A DNA stretch of 9,091 nt from Roseobacter sp. (GCA_024636425.1 JAGXHB010000032.1:1-9091), one strand, 5' to 3'. Counted from the first letter of the stretch, positions 1 to 5,807 are shown. Notes: a model not told the origin generated them from the letters alone. Numbers and translations: made by a program.

Positions 1-103
1 AAAGCCCGGCCTGCGTCGCCAGCGGCTGCGAGGTTGCAACGACATTTTCAGCAAGAACCGGTGAGCGGCGCGAAGGGTAGACGGGATCATGACGCAGGCG
101 CAT
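1..103 (-). CDS. gamma-glutamyltransferase family protein, N-terminal fragment (runs off window)
   Basis: Reading leftwards from an ATG at 103 gives 34 codons that stay open to the window edge. The visible protein starts MRLRHDPVYPSRRSPVLAEN and continues with an ATSQPLATQAGL stretch. This is the usual N-terminus of gamma-glutamyltransferase (GGT/YwrD-like, Ntn-hydrolase) proteins, where a 'YPSRR-PV-A-N-VATSQPLA-QAGL' segment precedes the first helix. A GAAAGG ribosome site lies at 111-116, about seven bases before the ATG, which supports this start. Family members are about 500-600 residues long and mature by self-cleavage at a conserved Thr; that part is outside the window, so activity cannot be judged. 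The family transfers or hydrolyses the gamma-glutamyl group of glutathione-like compounds. The gene appears unrelated to the neighbouring hemoglobin unit, which has the same direction and lies 273 bases upstream. The family call is fairly secure, but the substrate is unknown. Confidence 0.75.
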   Translation of the reverse strand, partial: MRLRHDPVYPSRRSPVLAENVVATSQPLATQAGL

Positions 104-376
104 CGAAGGACCTTTCGGTAGTTTGAAATGGTTGCGCACCGTCCGGATTGCGGACAAGGCGGGAATGAGGGTGAACGCCGAAGGCTTGAGTGCGCCCCGA
201 CTTGGATAACACAAGAATAACGCAGGCAAAGCGCTGATTTGTTGCGATTAAGTTTGGAAAATTTTTGTCGGGGGATGGACGCCCGCCAATTTGAACCACT
301 TCTCGCCATCACCCCGCGGGGGGGCTTTGCCGCCAAAGCGACAAGGCAAAGGTGTATGGGGCAGGAAGGTCTGGCT
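104..376. other. non-coding gap between the hemoglobin unit and ggt
   Basis: I see no convincing gene in this 273-base stretch. It should contain the end of the hemoglobin transcript and the promoter of the leftward gamma-glutamyltransferase gene. Two symmetric elements are visible: a self-complementary CCCCGCGGGG at 312-321, and directly beside it a perfect stem GCTTTG/CAAAGC with a four-base loop at 324-339. Neither is followed by a run of T on either strand, so they are weak candidates for a transcription end. An A/T-rich patch with AAAATTTT lies near 257-266. I could not assign a clear -35/-10 pair for ggt. Confidence 0.4.
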
Positions 377-829
377 TTATTCAGCCTTGTCATCTGTATC
401 CGCAACGGCGGCTATTCCCGACCATGTGTCGCCGAGAAAGGGCATCGGATCGGTGCCATTGTCCTGGGGCAGGCCATAGCTTAGACCACGACCAATGCGG
501 TGGGCGATGGCGGACCAGGACCGGGCGAGCAATTGCGGCAATTCTTGCTCCAGAACCTTGTCGAACAGTGACAGCCAGACCGGAAAATGCTGCGACTTGA
601 CGTTGCCTGCTGCCATATGCACCTGCATCGGATTGCCGTCATAGCACCGTTGAAGCAGCAGCGCGTTGCGCCAGAAACGACCGATCTTTTCCTCATGTAC
701 TGTCCAGTCCGACACATGTGCCCGGAACACCGGCCCAAGGGACGGATCTGCGCGGACGCGGGCGTAGAACCGGGATACAACGCGGTCGATCTGGGTCTCG
801 GTCACGGGGATGCGCGGCGGTATGGTCAC
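377..829 (-). CDS. group III truncated hemoglobin
   Basis: This 150-residue 2-over-2 globin binds haem in the cytoplasm. Group III members are linked to nitric oxide or oxygen chemistry under nitrosative or low-oxygen stress (Campylobacter Ctb is the best-known example). Compared with Ctb, Tyr22 in FYARV matches TyrB10, His45 in VHEEKIGRFW matches distal position E7, His71 in MQVH is the likely proximal HisF8, and Trp85 in HFPVWLSLF matches TrpG8. The length is normal, with about 20 extra C-terminal residues. The start is a GTG at 829 inside the end of the upstream small membrane gene (GTGA overlap), which implies translational coupling. The NsrR-type operator in front of the two-gene unit and the divergent nsrR-like gene suggest induction by NO. 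The family is clear; whether it acts as NO dioxygenase, sensor or carrier is not determined by sequence. Confidence 0.9.
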   Translation of the reverse strand: MTIPPRIPVTETQIDRVVSRFYARVRADPSLGPVFRAHVSDWTVHEEKIGRFWRNALLLQRCYDGNPMQVHMAAGNVKSQHFPVWLSLFDKVLEQELPQLLARSWSAIAHRIGRGLSYGLPQDNGTDPMPFLGDTWSGIAAVADTDDKAE

Positions 830-981
830 GCAACGATGGCCCAGACGACAACGAGGCTGAGAACCAGATAGACCAGTGTGTTGATCATCCAGCGGATCAG
901 GCCCGCGTCGCCCTCGGGATCAATGCCCAGACGTTCGCAGACCTTGGTGCCCGGCCAGAGGAAGACTTCAGATAGGGTCAT
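826..981 (-). CDS. 51-residue single-span membrane protein upstream of the hemoglobin
   Basis: A short gene begins at ATG 981 with an excellent AAGGAG ribosome site at 989-994 and ends with TGA at 826-828, overlapping the hemoglobin GTG. The product starts MTLSEVFLWPGTKVCERLGI. It has an amphipathic or soluble first half with a single Cys15 and a DPEGDAGLIR segment, then one hydrophobic span at about residues 31-50 ending at the C-terminus. This looks like a small inner-membrane protein anchored by its C-terminal helix. I do not recognise a named family. Supports for a real gene are the ribosome site, the promoter and operator just upstream, the four-base coupling to the globin, and the sharp soluble-then-hydrophobic layout. 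Its role is unknown. Co-expression with a truncated hemoglobin under NsrR suggests involvement in NO response, perhaps as a membrane partner; that is inference. Confidence 0.75.
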   Translation of the reverse strand: MTLSEVFLWPGTKVCERLGIDPEGDAGLIRWMINTLVYLVLSLVVVWAIVA

Positions 982-1016
982 CAGGGTGCTCCTTAATAGG
1001 TATTTCAGTTGCGGAA

Positions 1017-1046
1017 TTTATAGCGCTTTTAATTGCGCATTGTAAA
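1017..1046 (-). promoter_or_regulatory. promoter of the small membrane protein-hemoglobin unit
   Basis: On the minus strand a -35 TTTACA (1041-1046; 5 of 6 to TTGACA) and a -10 TATAAA (1017-1022; 5 of 6 to TATAAT) are separated by 18 bases. Transcription would begin near 1010, giving a leader of about 28 bases that includes the AAGGAG site before the ATG at 981. The -35 lies inside the NsrR-type dyad, so a bound regulator would block RNA polymerase. Confidence 0.65.
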
Positions 1047-1049
1047 TGC
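1037..1049. promoter_or_regulatory. NsrR-type operator
   Basis: The sequence GCATTGTAAATGC has perfect five-base arms (GCATT/AATGC). It matches 11 of the 12 defined positions of the core of the known enterobacterial NsrR site, GCATTT-N-AAATGC. It lies between the divergent nsrR-like gene (start 1062) and the hemoglobin unit (start 981), and covers the minus-strand -35. One site could serve both genes: repression of the hemoglobin unit and autoregulation of nsrR. The outer AAGAT/ATCTT parts of the enterobacterial consensus are not kept. Confidence 0.7.
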
Positions 1050-1061
1050 TAAATATCGCGG

Positions 1062-1490
1062 ATGCAGTTGGACAAATTCACCGATTACGCCCTGCGCATC
1101 TTGATGACGCTGGCAGTGCGCGCGCCCCAACGGGTGCCGACCTCGCAGATTGCGGCGCTCTTTGATCTGTCGGATCACCATCTGTCCAAGGTCGCCACGC
1201 AGCTTGCGCGTGAAGGGTTCGTTGTCTCCGAGCGGGGGCGCAATGGCGGGCTGGTGCTGGCGCGGCCTGCGGATCAGATCAGCATCGGCGCGGTGGTGCG
1301 TGCGATGAAGCGTGACGATCCGGTGGTCGAGTGTTTCGGGACCAACCGGTCCTGCCTGATCCTGCCCGCCTGCGGACTGCGTGCCCCGCTGATCGAGGCG
1401 CATGAGGCTTTTTTTGCTACGCTGGATGCATATACGCTGGCTGGCGTGACGCGCGCACGCGGGGCTTTGCAGGATTTTCTGGCTGTATAG
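1062..1490 (+). CDS. nsrR: Rrf2-family NO-sensing repressor, NsrR-like
   Basis: This 142-residue Rrf2-family regulator begins MQLDKFTDYALR, very close to the NsrR opening MQLT-FTDY-LR. The winged helix-turn-helix covers about residues 25-70, with the wing RGRNGGLVLARP at 58-69. Three cysteines at 91, 98 and 104 (ECFGTNRSC-LILPAC) are the expected Fe-S ligands. Asp8 matches the aspartate reported as the fourth ligand in Streptomyces NsrR. Nitric oxide damages the cluster and releases DNA, so target genes are switched on. A matching operator lies 12 bases upstream. There is no clear ribosome site. An A/T-rich TAAATA at 1050-1055 could act as a -10 that starts a nearly leaderless mRNA, but this is tentative. 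The Cys91-Cys98 gap is longer than in E. coli NsrR. IscR is less likely because its operator and cysteine spacing differ. The divergent hemoglobin unit is the obvious target. Confidence 0.85.
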   Translation: MQLDKFTDYALRILMTLAVRAPQRVPTSQIAALFDLSDHHLSKVATQLAREGFVVSERGRNGGLVLARPADQISIGAVVRAMKRDDPVVECFGTNRSCLILPACGLRAPLIEAHEAFFATLDAYTLAGVTRARGALQDFLAV

Positions 1491-1521
1491 CGGGGCAGAT
1501 CATCGTGGTTCTCAACGCCCA

Positions 1522-1801
1522 CTATCTGCGGCATATGGCAAACAGGCTGGCACGCGAGCGTATACCAAGTTTGGCGTAGGCGCGTTTGCGGTAGATTACG
1601 ACCGTAGAGGCCAATGAACAGGCGTAAATCGTTTCCGACAGCAAGCAGGGTCAGCTTGAGCTTGGCCAGAAGACCGGGCCCGTCAAAGAAGTTCCGGCGG
1701 TACTCATCTTCCATGTCCTCCGAGATGTCATCCAGCCTGCGCAAAGTGACGGTGCCCAGACGCGCACGCCAAAGGTCGATGTGGCGGGCGGCCGGGATCA
1801 T
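1522..1801 (-). pseudogene. decayed LuxR-type transcriptional regulator (internal deletion and frame change)
   Basis: Two pieces of what looks like one LuxR-type protein lie head to tail in different frames. The first, from about 1801 down to about 1605, encodes RLDDISEDMEDEYRRNFFDG followed by GPGLLAKLKL and NDLRLFIGLYGR. This resembles the end of the N-terminal sensor half of LuxR-like proteins. The second, about 1635 to the stop at 1522, encodes STVVIYRKRAYAKLGIRSRA and SLFAICRR before a TAG. This fits the recognition helix and tail of a GerE/LuxR helix-turn-helix (TV--YRKR-Y-KLGI-SR--L). The first half of the DNA-binding domain and the linker are missing, and the second frame has a TGA just upstream, so no intact protein can be made. 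In the first frame the reading continues into antisense nsrR, which is not meaningful. I recognise the family by motif only; the original ligand and targets are unknown. Confidence 0.55.
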
Positions 1802-1880
1802 CGACGCTGTATAGCATGTCCTTCGCCAAGGGGGACAGGCGTGCATGGCATCGATTTCCTGCCCCTTACTTGAGAAGTTT

Positions 1881-2180
1881 TCAGCTCTTCGCGCTCAAGC
1901 CCGCGACGTCCAGAGGGCCGGGAGATGGCGCGTGCGCCGGGAAAGTTGCGCGAGAGACGATCGCGCCGTTTTCGTCGACGACCAGCCGCAGGGCGCGACC
2001 GCCGAAGTAGAAGGTCAGACGCCAGCGACCGGCATCCGCGTCAACGCCTGTCTCACACCGGCTGGTGATCTCGCGGGCGCGCAGCTTGGCCGGAACATCG
2101 GCGGGCGGCAGTTCGAAAGCGGCGCCCACGATCTCGGCATCGACGACAAAACCATTGGTAGTGAAGGATATGTTGCTCAT
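1881..2180 (-). CDS. small conserved protein, DUF6522-like
   Basis: This 99-residue, apparently soluble protein has no signal peptide or membrane span. Its central part, with KLRAREITSRCETGVDADAG at residues 32-51 followed by GRWRLTFYFGGRALRLVVDE, resembles small alphaproteobacterial proteins that I associate with DUF6522; that match is from memory. The pattern of an ITS-CE--VD-D-GR-RLTF core plus a short beta-rich tail suggests a compact domain. Cys42 is the only cysteine. The start at 2180 has a very good AAGGAG site at 2188-2193. The gene begins 14 bases after the tetR stop on the same strand, so the two are probably co-transcribed. No function is known to me. Its position makes it a candidate accessory to the TetR regulator or simply a passenger. 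The C-terminal 20 residues are Pro/Ala/Ser-rich and probably disordered. Confidence 0.7.
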   Translation of the reverse strand: MSNISFTTNGFVVDAEIVGAAFELPPADVPAKLRAREITSRCETGVDADAGRWRLTFYFGGRALRLVVDENGAIVSRATFPAHAPSPGPLDVAGLSAKS

Positions 2181-2194
2181 TTGGGGGCTCCTTT

Positions 2195-2851
2195 TCAGAC
2201 CACGTCCGCACGCGCTATGGCTAGAACGGCTTTGACTGTCTGGATTCTAAGGCGCGACTGGCCATCGTCCGTGAAGACATCATCGCCGAACAGCGTCGAG
2301 AATGTCGGGCGGTTGGACACATTGAAAAAACTGGCGGCGCTGATGTGCCAGTGGAGGGCGACGGGATCGAGGCCGCGGCGGAACACGCCCTCGTTTTCAC
2401 CGCGTTCGCAAATCTCGCGCAACTTGTCGATAGCGGCGATGTTCAGCTCACGTATCGTCTCAGACGCGGACAACGCCTCTGCTTGGTGAATGTTTTCGAT
2501 CATCACCATGCGGATGAAATCCGGGTTTTCGCGGTGGTGGTCGAAGGTGAAGGCCACCAGTTTCGACAGTGCCTGAACCGGCCGCAGGTGGCCCAGATCC
2601 AGGGCTGCTTCGCCCTCCCGGACCTTCAGATAGGCGGCTTCCAAAGCCCGCGTATACAGGCCCTTCTTGTCACCGAAATAGTAATAGATCATCCGCTTGG
2701 ATGTCTGTGTGCGGGCCACGATATCGTCGACCTTGGCCCTCGAGAAGCCCCGCGCGGCGAATTCGGAGACTGCAACGGCAAGAATGTCACGCTTCACCCC
2801 TTCGGGGTTTTGCGTCCATCCGCGTTTGTCGTCTGCCGTCAAATTTGCCAT
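2195..2851 (-). CDS. TetR/AcrR-family regulator, probable repressor of the quinate/shikimate operon
   Basis: This 218-residue protein has a standard TetR N-terminal DNA-binding domain at about residues 18-65. Its helix-turn-helix is in VDDIVARTQTSKRMIYYYFG (41-60), followed by DKKGLYTRALEAAY. The rest is an all-helical ligand-binding and dimer domain with an ENPDFIRMVMIENIHQAEAL stretch (108-127). That stretch resembles the RutR/NicS-type C-terminal domain of regulators of aromatic or nitrogen catabolism. The start chosen is ATG 2851, with AGAGGG at 2856-2861. In-frame ATGs further upstream would run into the promoter and the divergent gene. It is transcribed away from the quinate/shikimate genes across a 120-base gap that holds a long palindrome. 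The likely job is to repress that operon, and perhaps itself, until a pathway compound binds. The inducer cannot be read from the sequence; quinate, shikimate, 3-dehydroshikimate and protocatechuate are candidates. Confidence 0.85.
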   Translation of the reverse strand: MANLTADDKRGWTQNPEGVKRDILAVAVSEFAARGFSRAKVDDIVARTQTSKRMIYYYFGDKKGLYTRALEAAYLKVREGEAALDLGHLRPVQALSKLVAFTFDHHRENPDFIRMVMIENIHQAEALSASETIRELNIAAIDKLREICERGENEGVFRRGLDPVALHWHISAASFFNVSNRPTFSTLFGDDVFTDDGQSRLRIQTVKAVLAIARADVV

Positions 2852-2887
2852 GCCGCCCTCTATGCCCGAACCATAGGGAAAGGGAAA

Positions 2888-2935
2888 TGTTCTTGAAGGT
2901 ACATTTGTATTTGACAAATTGTACCCAAGAGAACA
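2888..2935. promoter_or_regulatory. extended palindromic operator between tetR and the catabolic operon
   Basis: Several nested inverted repeats share almost one centre near 2911. They are TGTTCTTG (2888-2895) against CAAGAGAACA (2926-2935, two-base insertion), GGTACA (2898-2903) against TGTACC (2920-2925), and ATTTGT (2903-2908) against ACAAAT (2914-2919) with a five-base centre. The total length of about 48 bases is enough for two TetR dimers. It sits in the divergent gap and covers the TTGACA of the plus-strand promoter, which is the expected place for a TetR-type repressor. Assignment to the adjacent TetR protein is inference. Confidence 0.65.
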
Positions 2936-2939
2936 ATTT
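2911..2939 (+). promoter_or_regulatory. probable promoter of the quinate/shikimate operon
   Basis: A perfect -35 hexamer TTGACA lies at 2911-2916, in the centre of the palindrome. With a 17-base spacer the -10 position is CAATTT (2934-2939), a poor match, so the -10 assignment is weak. A start near 2946 would leave a leader of about 26 bases with the GGGGAGG ribosome site at 2956-2962. Confidence 0.4.
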
Positions 2940-2971
2940 AGGGAAAACGTGCGACGGGGAGGTCTGTGCGA

Positions 2972-3850
2972 ATGTCGATGAAAGAGCACAGAACGGATGC
3001 GCCAAGTGTCGCGTCAGACACCTTGCGGATGGGGTTGGTCGGACGTGGGATCACATTGTCGCGCACACCGGCGATGCACGAGGCCGAGGCCGCACAGCAG
3101 GGCCTTGCCTGCCGCTATGATCTGATCGACACCGATGGGCAGGCGGGCGCCGGGCTGTCGAATATTCTCGACAATGCCGAGGCCCAAGGGTTTGCCGGGC
3201 TGAATATCACCTACCCCTACAAGCAGGACGTGATCAGGCTGTTAGACGCGGTGTCCGATGCAGCGCAGCGCGTCGGTGCGGTGAACACGGTTGTATTCAA
3301 GGACGGTCGCCGTTTCGGGCACAACACCGATTTCTGGGGTTTTTCCGAGAGCTTTCGCCGTGGCTTGCCAGATGCGCCTCTCGACACCGTTTTGCTGATC
3401 GGTGCCGGCGGGGCAGGCGGGGCCGTCGCCCATGCGCTGAGCGATCTGGGCGCGCGGAGCATTCTGATTGCGGACACGCGATTGGGCGCGGCTGAGACTC
3501 TCGCTGCCGCAGTCTGTGCTGCTGGCGGACAGGCCGAGGCCGCATCGGATCCGACAGGGGCTGCTGCCCGCGCCGATGGCATTGTGAACGCGACACCGAT
3601 GGGCATGGCCAAGCTGCCCGGCACGCCGCTGGACCCGACCTGTCTGAGCGCAGGTCACTGGGTGGCGGATATCGTTTATTTCCCGCTGGAAACCGCGCTG
3701 CTCAAGGCTGCGCGCAGGGCCGGTTGCCGGACATTGCCGGGCGAAGGCATGGCGATTTTTCAGGCGGTGCGTGCCTTTGAATTGTTCACAGGGCTTCCCG
3801 CTGATCCCGACCGGATGCGCGCGACCTTTCGCAGTCTTGGTGCAGAATGA
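2972..3850 (+). CDS. quinate/shikimate dehydrogenase (NAD-type AroE-family, catabolic)
   Basis: This 292-residue AroE-family enzyme oxidises shikimate to 3-dehydroshikimate and/or quinate to 3-dehydroquinate. The substrate-binding opening is SRTPAMHE (30-37), as in the Corynebacterium QsuD-type quinate/shikimate dehydrogenases, instead of the S-S-HN pattern of biosynthetic AroE. The catalytic Lys84 is in NITYPYKQ (78-85), and Asp120 is in GHNTD. The nucleotide loop is GAGGAGG (144-150). After the second strand the protein has ADTR with Asp168, where NADP-using AroE has an NRT motif; an acid here favours NAD. NATPMGM (207-212) and Gln264 in IFQAVRAF are also kept. ATG 2972 is chosen because GGGGAGG ends nine bases before it; GTG 2966 and ATG 2978 fit less well. 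It is the first gene of the operon, ten bases before the dehydratase gene. The family is certain; preference for quinate or shikimate is not settled. Confidence 0.88.
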   Translation: MSMKEHRTDAPSVASDTLRMGLVGRGITLSRTPAMHEAEAAQQGLACRYDLIDTDGQAGAGLSNILDNAEAQGFAGLNITYPYKQDVIRLLDAVSDAAQRVGAVNTVVFKDGRRFGHNTDFWGFSESFRRGLPDAPLDTVLLIGAGGAGGAVAHALSDLGARSILIADTRLGAAETLAAAVCAAGGQAEAASDPTGAAARADGIVNATPMGMAKLPGTPLDPTCLSAGHWVADIVYFPLETALLKAARRAGCRTLPGEGMAIFQAVRAFELFTGLPADPDRMRATFRSLGAE

Positions 3851-3860
3851 AGGCGCATAT

Positions 3861-5744
3861 ATGAAAACCGGCATTGCTACAGTTTCCATCTCGGGCAACC
3901 TCGAAGAAAAGATCGAGGCCATCGCAGCCGCAGGCTTTGACGGGATCGAGATCTTCGAGCAGGACTTTATTGCCGACATACGCACGCCGCGTGCCGTCGG
4001 AGAACGTATTCGCGCCGCAGGTCTTGAGGTGATGCTGTTCCAGCCCTTCCGCGATTTTGAAGGTCTGCCGCAACCGCTGCGTGCCAAGGCATTCGACCGG
4101 ATGGAGCGCAAGTTTGACGTGATGCAGGAACTGGGATGCGATCTGGTGCTGGTCTGCTCATCCACCCACCCCAAGGCGCTTGGGGGGATCGACCGCGCGG
4201 CGGCGGATTTTGCCGAAGTGGGCGAACGCGCAGCGGCGCGGGGGTTGCGCATCGGATACGAAGCACTGGCCTGGGGCACCCATGTCAACGACCACCGCGA
4301 CGCATGGGAGGTGGTGCGGCGCGCCGACCATCCGAACGTGGGCCTGATCGTTGACAGCTTTCACACGCTTGCGCGTGGGATCGACCCCGAAACCATCCGC
4401 CGCATCCCCGGCGACAAGATATTCTTTGTGCAACTGGCCGATGCGCCGCGCATCGAGATGGATCTTCTGTACTGGTCGCGCCACTTTCGCAACATGCCGG
4501 GCGAAGGCGATCTGGCCATCACCGACTTTGTGCGCGCGGTGATGGCGACGGGCTATTCAGGGCCGGTCAGTCTGGAGATTTTCAATGACCAGTTTCGCGG
4601 CGGGAGCCCCGGAACCGTTGCACAGGATGGGCACAGATCTCTGATCGCGCTGATGGACGATGTGCGGCGCGCAGAACCGGACGTGGGCGGTGATCTGCCC
4701 GGACTGCCGTGTCATGTTCCGGTCAGGGACACGGCCTTTGTCGAATTTGCATCCCGCGGAGACGGGCTGACCGCCCTTGAAACGCTCTTGCAAAGCTTGG
4801 GTTTCCGTCAGGCAGCGCGGCATGTGTCCAAGGAAGTGACACTGTGGCAGCAGGGCGGTATCCGTATCGTGTTGAACGCAGAGACTGAGGGACACGCGGC
4901 CAATGCCTGGAACGTGCGTGGAACCACCGTGTGCGATATCGGCCTTTCGGTCGCCTCTGCCGAGGACACCTTGCAGCGTGCCACCGCACTTGGCGCGAAA
5001 CCCTTTTCGCAGCCCTTGGGGCCGGGTGAAATGCCGATCCCGGCTATCCGGGGATTGGGCGGCAGCGTGATGCATTTCATTGATGATGGACGTCTTGCCG
5101 ATGTCTGGGACGTCGAATTCCAGCCCGCTGCCCCTGCAGAGACAGGTGCGGGGCTGACGCGCATCGACCACATCGCGCAGACCATGACCTATGACGAGAT
5201 GCTGTCGTGGTCGCTGTTCTACACCAGCCTTTTTGACATGCAAAAGGCACCGATGGTCGACGTGGTCGATCCCGATGGGCTGGTGCGCAGCCGTGCGCTG
5301 GCGACAGATGACGGCAGTTTCCGCATCACGCTGAACGGTGCCGAGACGCATCGCACGCTGGCAGGTTCGTTTCTGGCCGAGGGGCTGGGCGCGACGGTTC
5401 AGCATATCGCCTTGGCCACCGATGACATCTTTGCCACCGCCAAGGCGCTTCGCGATGCGAGTTTTCCGGTCTTGTCGATGTCGCCCAACTATTTCGACGA
5501 TCTGGCGGCGCGGTTCGACATCGACCCCGAGGTGATGGCGCGGATGCGGTCCGAGAACATCCTGTATGACGCCGACGAGACGGGCGAGTTCTTCCAGCTG
5601 TATTCGCAGCCTTTCGCTGGTCAAATGTTCTTTGAGGTCGTCGAGCGTCGCGACGGCTATTCGGGCTATGGCGCGCCAAACGCGCCTTTCCGCATCGCCG
5701 CGCAAAAGCGGTTTCAAAAGCCAAAGGGGATGCCCATGGCCTGA
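3861..5744 (+). CDS. quiC: 3-dehydroshikimate dehydratase, QuiC1 type (isomerase-like barrel fused to HPPD-like domain)
   Basis: This 627-residue two-domain protein converts 3-dehydroshikimate to protocatechuate. Residues 1-275 form an AP-endonuclease/sugar-isomerase-type TIM barrel. The four expected metal ligands are Glu134 (GYEAL), Asp165 (VDSFH), Gln191 (FVQLAD) and Glu239 (SLEIF); these fit the Pseudomonas putida QuiC1 set as I recall it. Residues from about 285 to 615 resemble 4-hydroxyphenylpyruvate dioxygenase, with two VOC modules. A 2-His-1-carboxylate triad is apparent at His437 (IDHIAQ), His515 (VQHIALAT) and Glu592 (FFEVVER). Automatic annotation often calls such proteins a bifunctional isomerase/HPPD, but the operon and barrel residues point to the dehydratase. 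The role of the second domain is not established. The start at 3861 has GAAGG at 3849-3853, overlapping the stop of the preceding gene. An upstream in-frame ATG at 3771 lies inside that gene and is rejected. Confidence 0.9.
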   Translation: MKTGIATVSISGNLEEKIEAIAAAGFDGIEIFEQDFIADIRTPRAVGERIRAAGLEVMLFQPFRDFEGLPQPLRAKAFDRMERKFDVMQELGCDLVLVCSSTHPKALGGIDRAAADFAEVGERAAARGLRIGYEALAWGTHVNDHRDAWEVVRRADHPNVGLIVDSFHTLARGIDPETIRRIPGDKIFFVQLADAPRIEMDLLYWSRHFRNMPGEGDLAITDFVRAVMATGYSGPVSLEIFNDQFRGGSPGTVAQDGHRSLIALMDDVRRAEPDVGGDLPGLPCHVPVRDTAFVEFASRGDGLTALETLLQSLGFRQAARHVSKEVTLWQQGGIRIVLNAETEGHAANAWNVRGTTVCDIGLSVASAEDTLQRATALGAKPFSQPLGPGEMPIPAIRGLGGSVMHFIDDGRLADVWDVEFQPAAPAETGAGLTRIDHIAQTMTYDEMLSWSLFYTSLFDMQKAPMVDVVDPDGLVRSRALATDDGSFRITLNGAETHRTLAGSFLAEGLGATVQHIALATDDIFATAKALRDASFPVLSMSPNYFDDLAARFDIDPEVMARMRSENILYDADETGEFFQLYSQPFAGQMFFEVVERRDGYSGYGAPNAPFRIAAQKRFQKPKGMPMA

Positions 5745-5782
5745 GCGCGCCACCTTAGAATAAAAACGTAGGACATTATTAG

Positions 5783-5807
5783 TTCTATCGTATAAAAGAT
5801 CATAGAA
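5783..5807. promoter_or_regulatory. dyad with TATAAA upstream of dctP
   Basis: In the 104-base gap before the transporter, TTCTAT (5783-5788) and ATAGAA (5802-5807) form a perfect six-base inverted repeat around a 13-base centre containing TATAAA (5791-5796). This could be an operator over an internal promoter for the transporter genes. The best -35 candidate, AGGACA at 5770-5775, is only 15 bases from TATAAA, so the promoter reading is weak. The dyad differs from the palindrome at 2888-2935, so another factor may act here. A second small stem, GGCCA/TGGCC with a CTTC loop (5813-5826), lies just before the ribosome site. Confidence 0.4.

Noticed and set aside
87..299. 70-codon minus-strand frame upstream of the gamma-glutamyltransferase
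   Set aside because: It overlaps the supported ggt start in another frame and has no ribosome site or recognisable motif.
312..339. GC-rich palindrome and adjacent stem as a rho-independent terminator of the hemoglobin unit
   Set aside because: There is no T-run on either strand after the stems.
1274..1522. Extension of the LuxR-like minus frame into the nsrR region as part of a real 190-residue protein
   Set aside because: Within 1274-1490 the frame is simply antisense to nsrR, and family resemblance stops well before that point.
1845..2489. Plus-strand frame of 214 codons opposite the DUF6522-like and tetR genes
   Set aside because: It is antisense to two minus-strand genes with ribosome sites and family features, and its product resembles nothing.
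3242..4288. Minus-strand open frame of 348 codons across the dehydrogenase and dehydratase genes
   Set aside because: It spans the junction of two well-supported plus-strand genes and its Ser/Arg/Ala-rich product shows no motif.
3861..5744. Annotation as 4-hydroxyphenylpyruvate dioxygenase
   Set aside because: The N-terminal barrel has the four metal ligands of QuiC1, and the gene lies between quinate/shikimate dehydrogenase and AroQ; a tyrosine-breakdown role does not fit.
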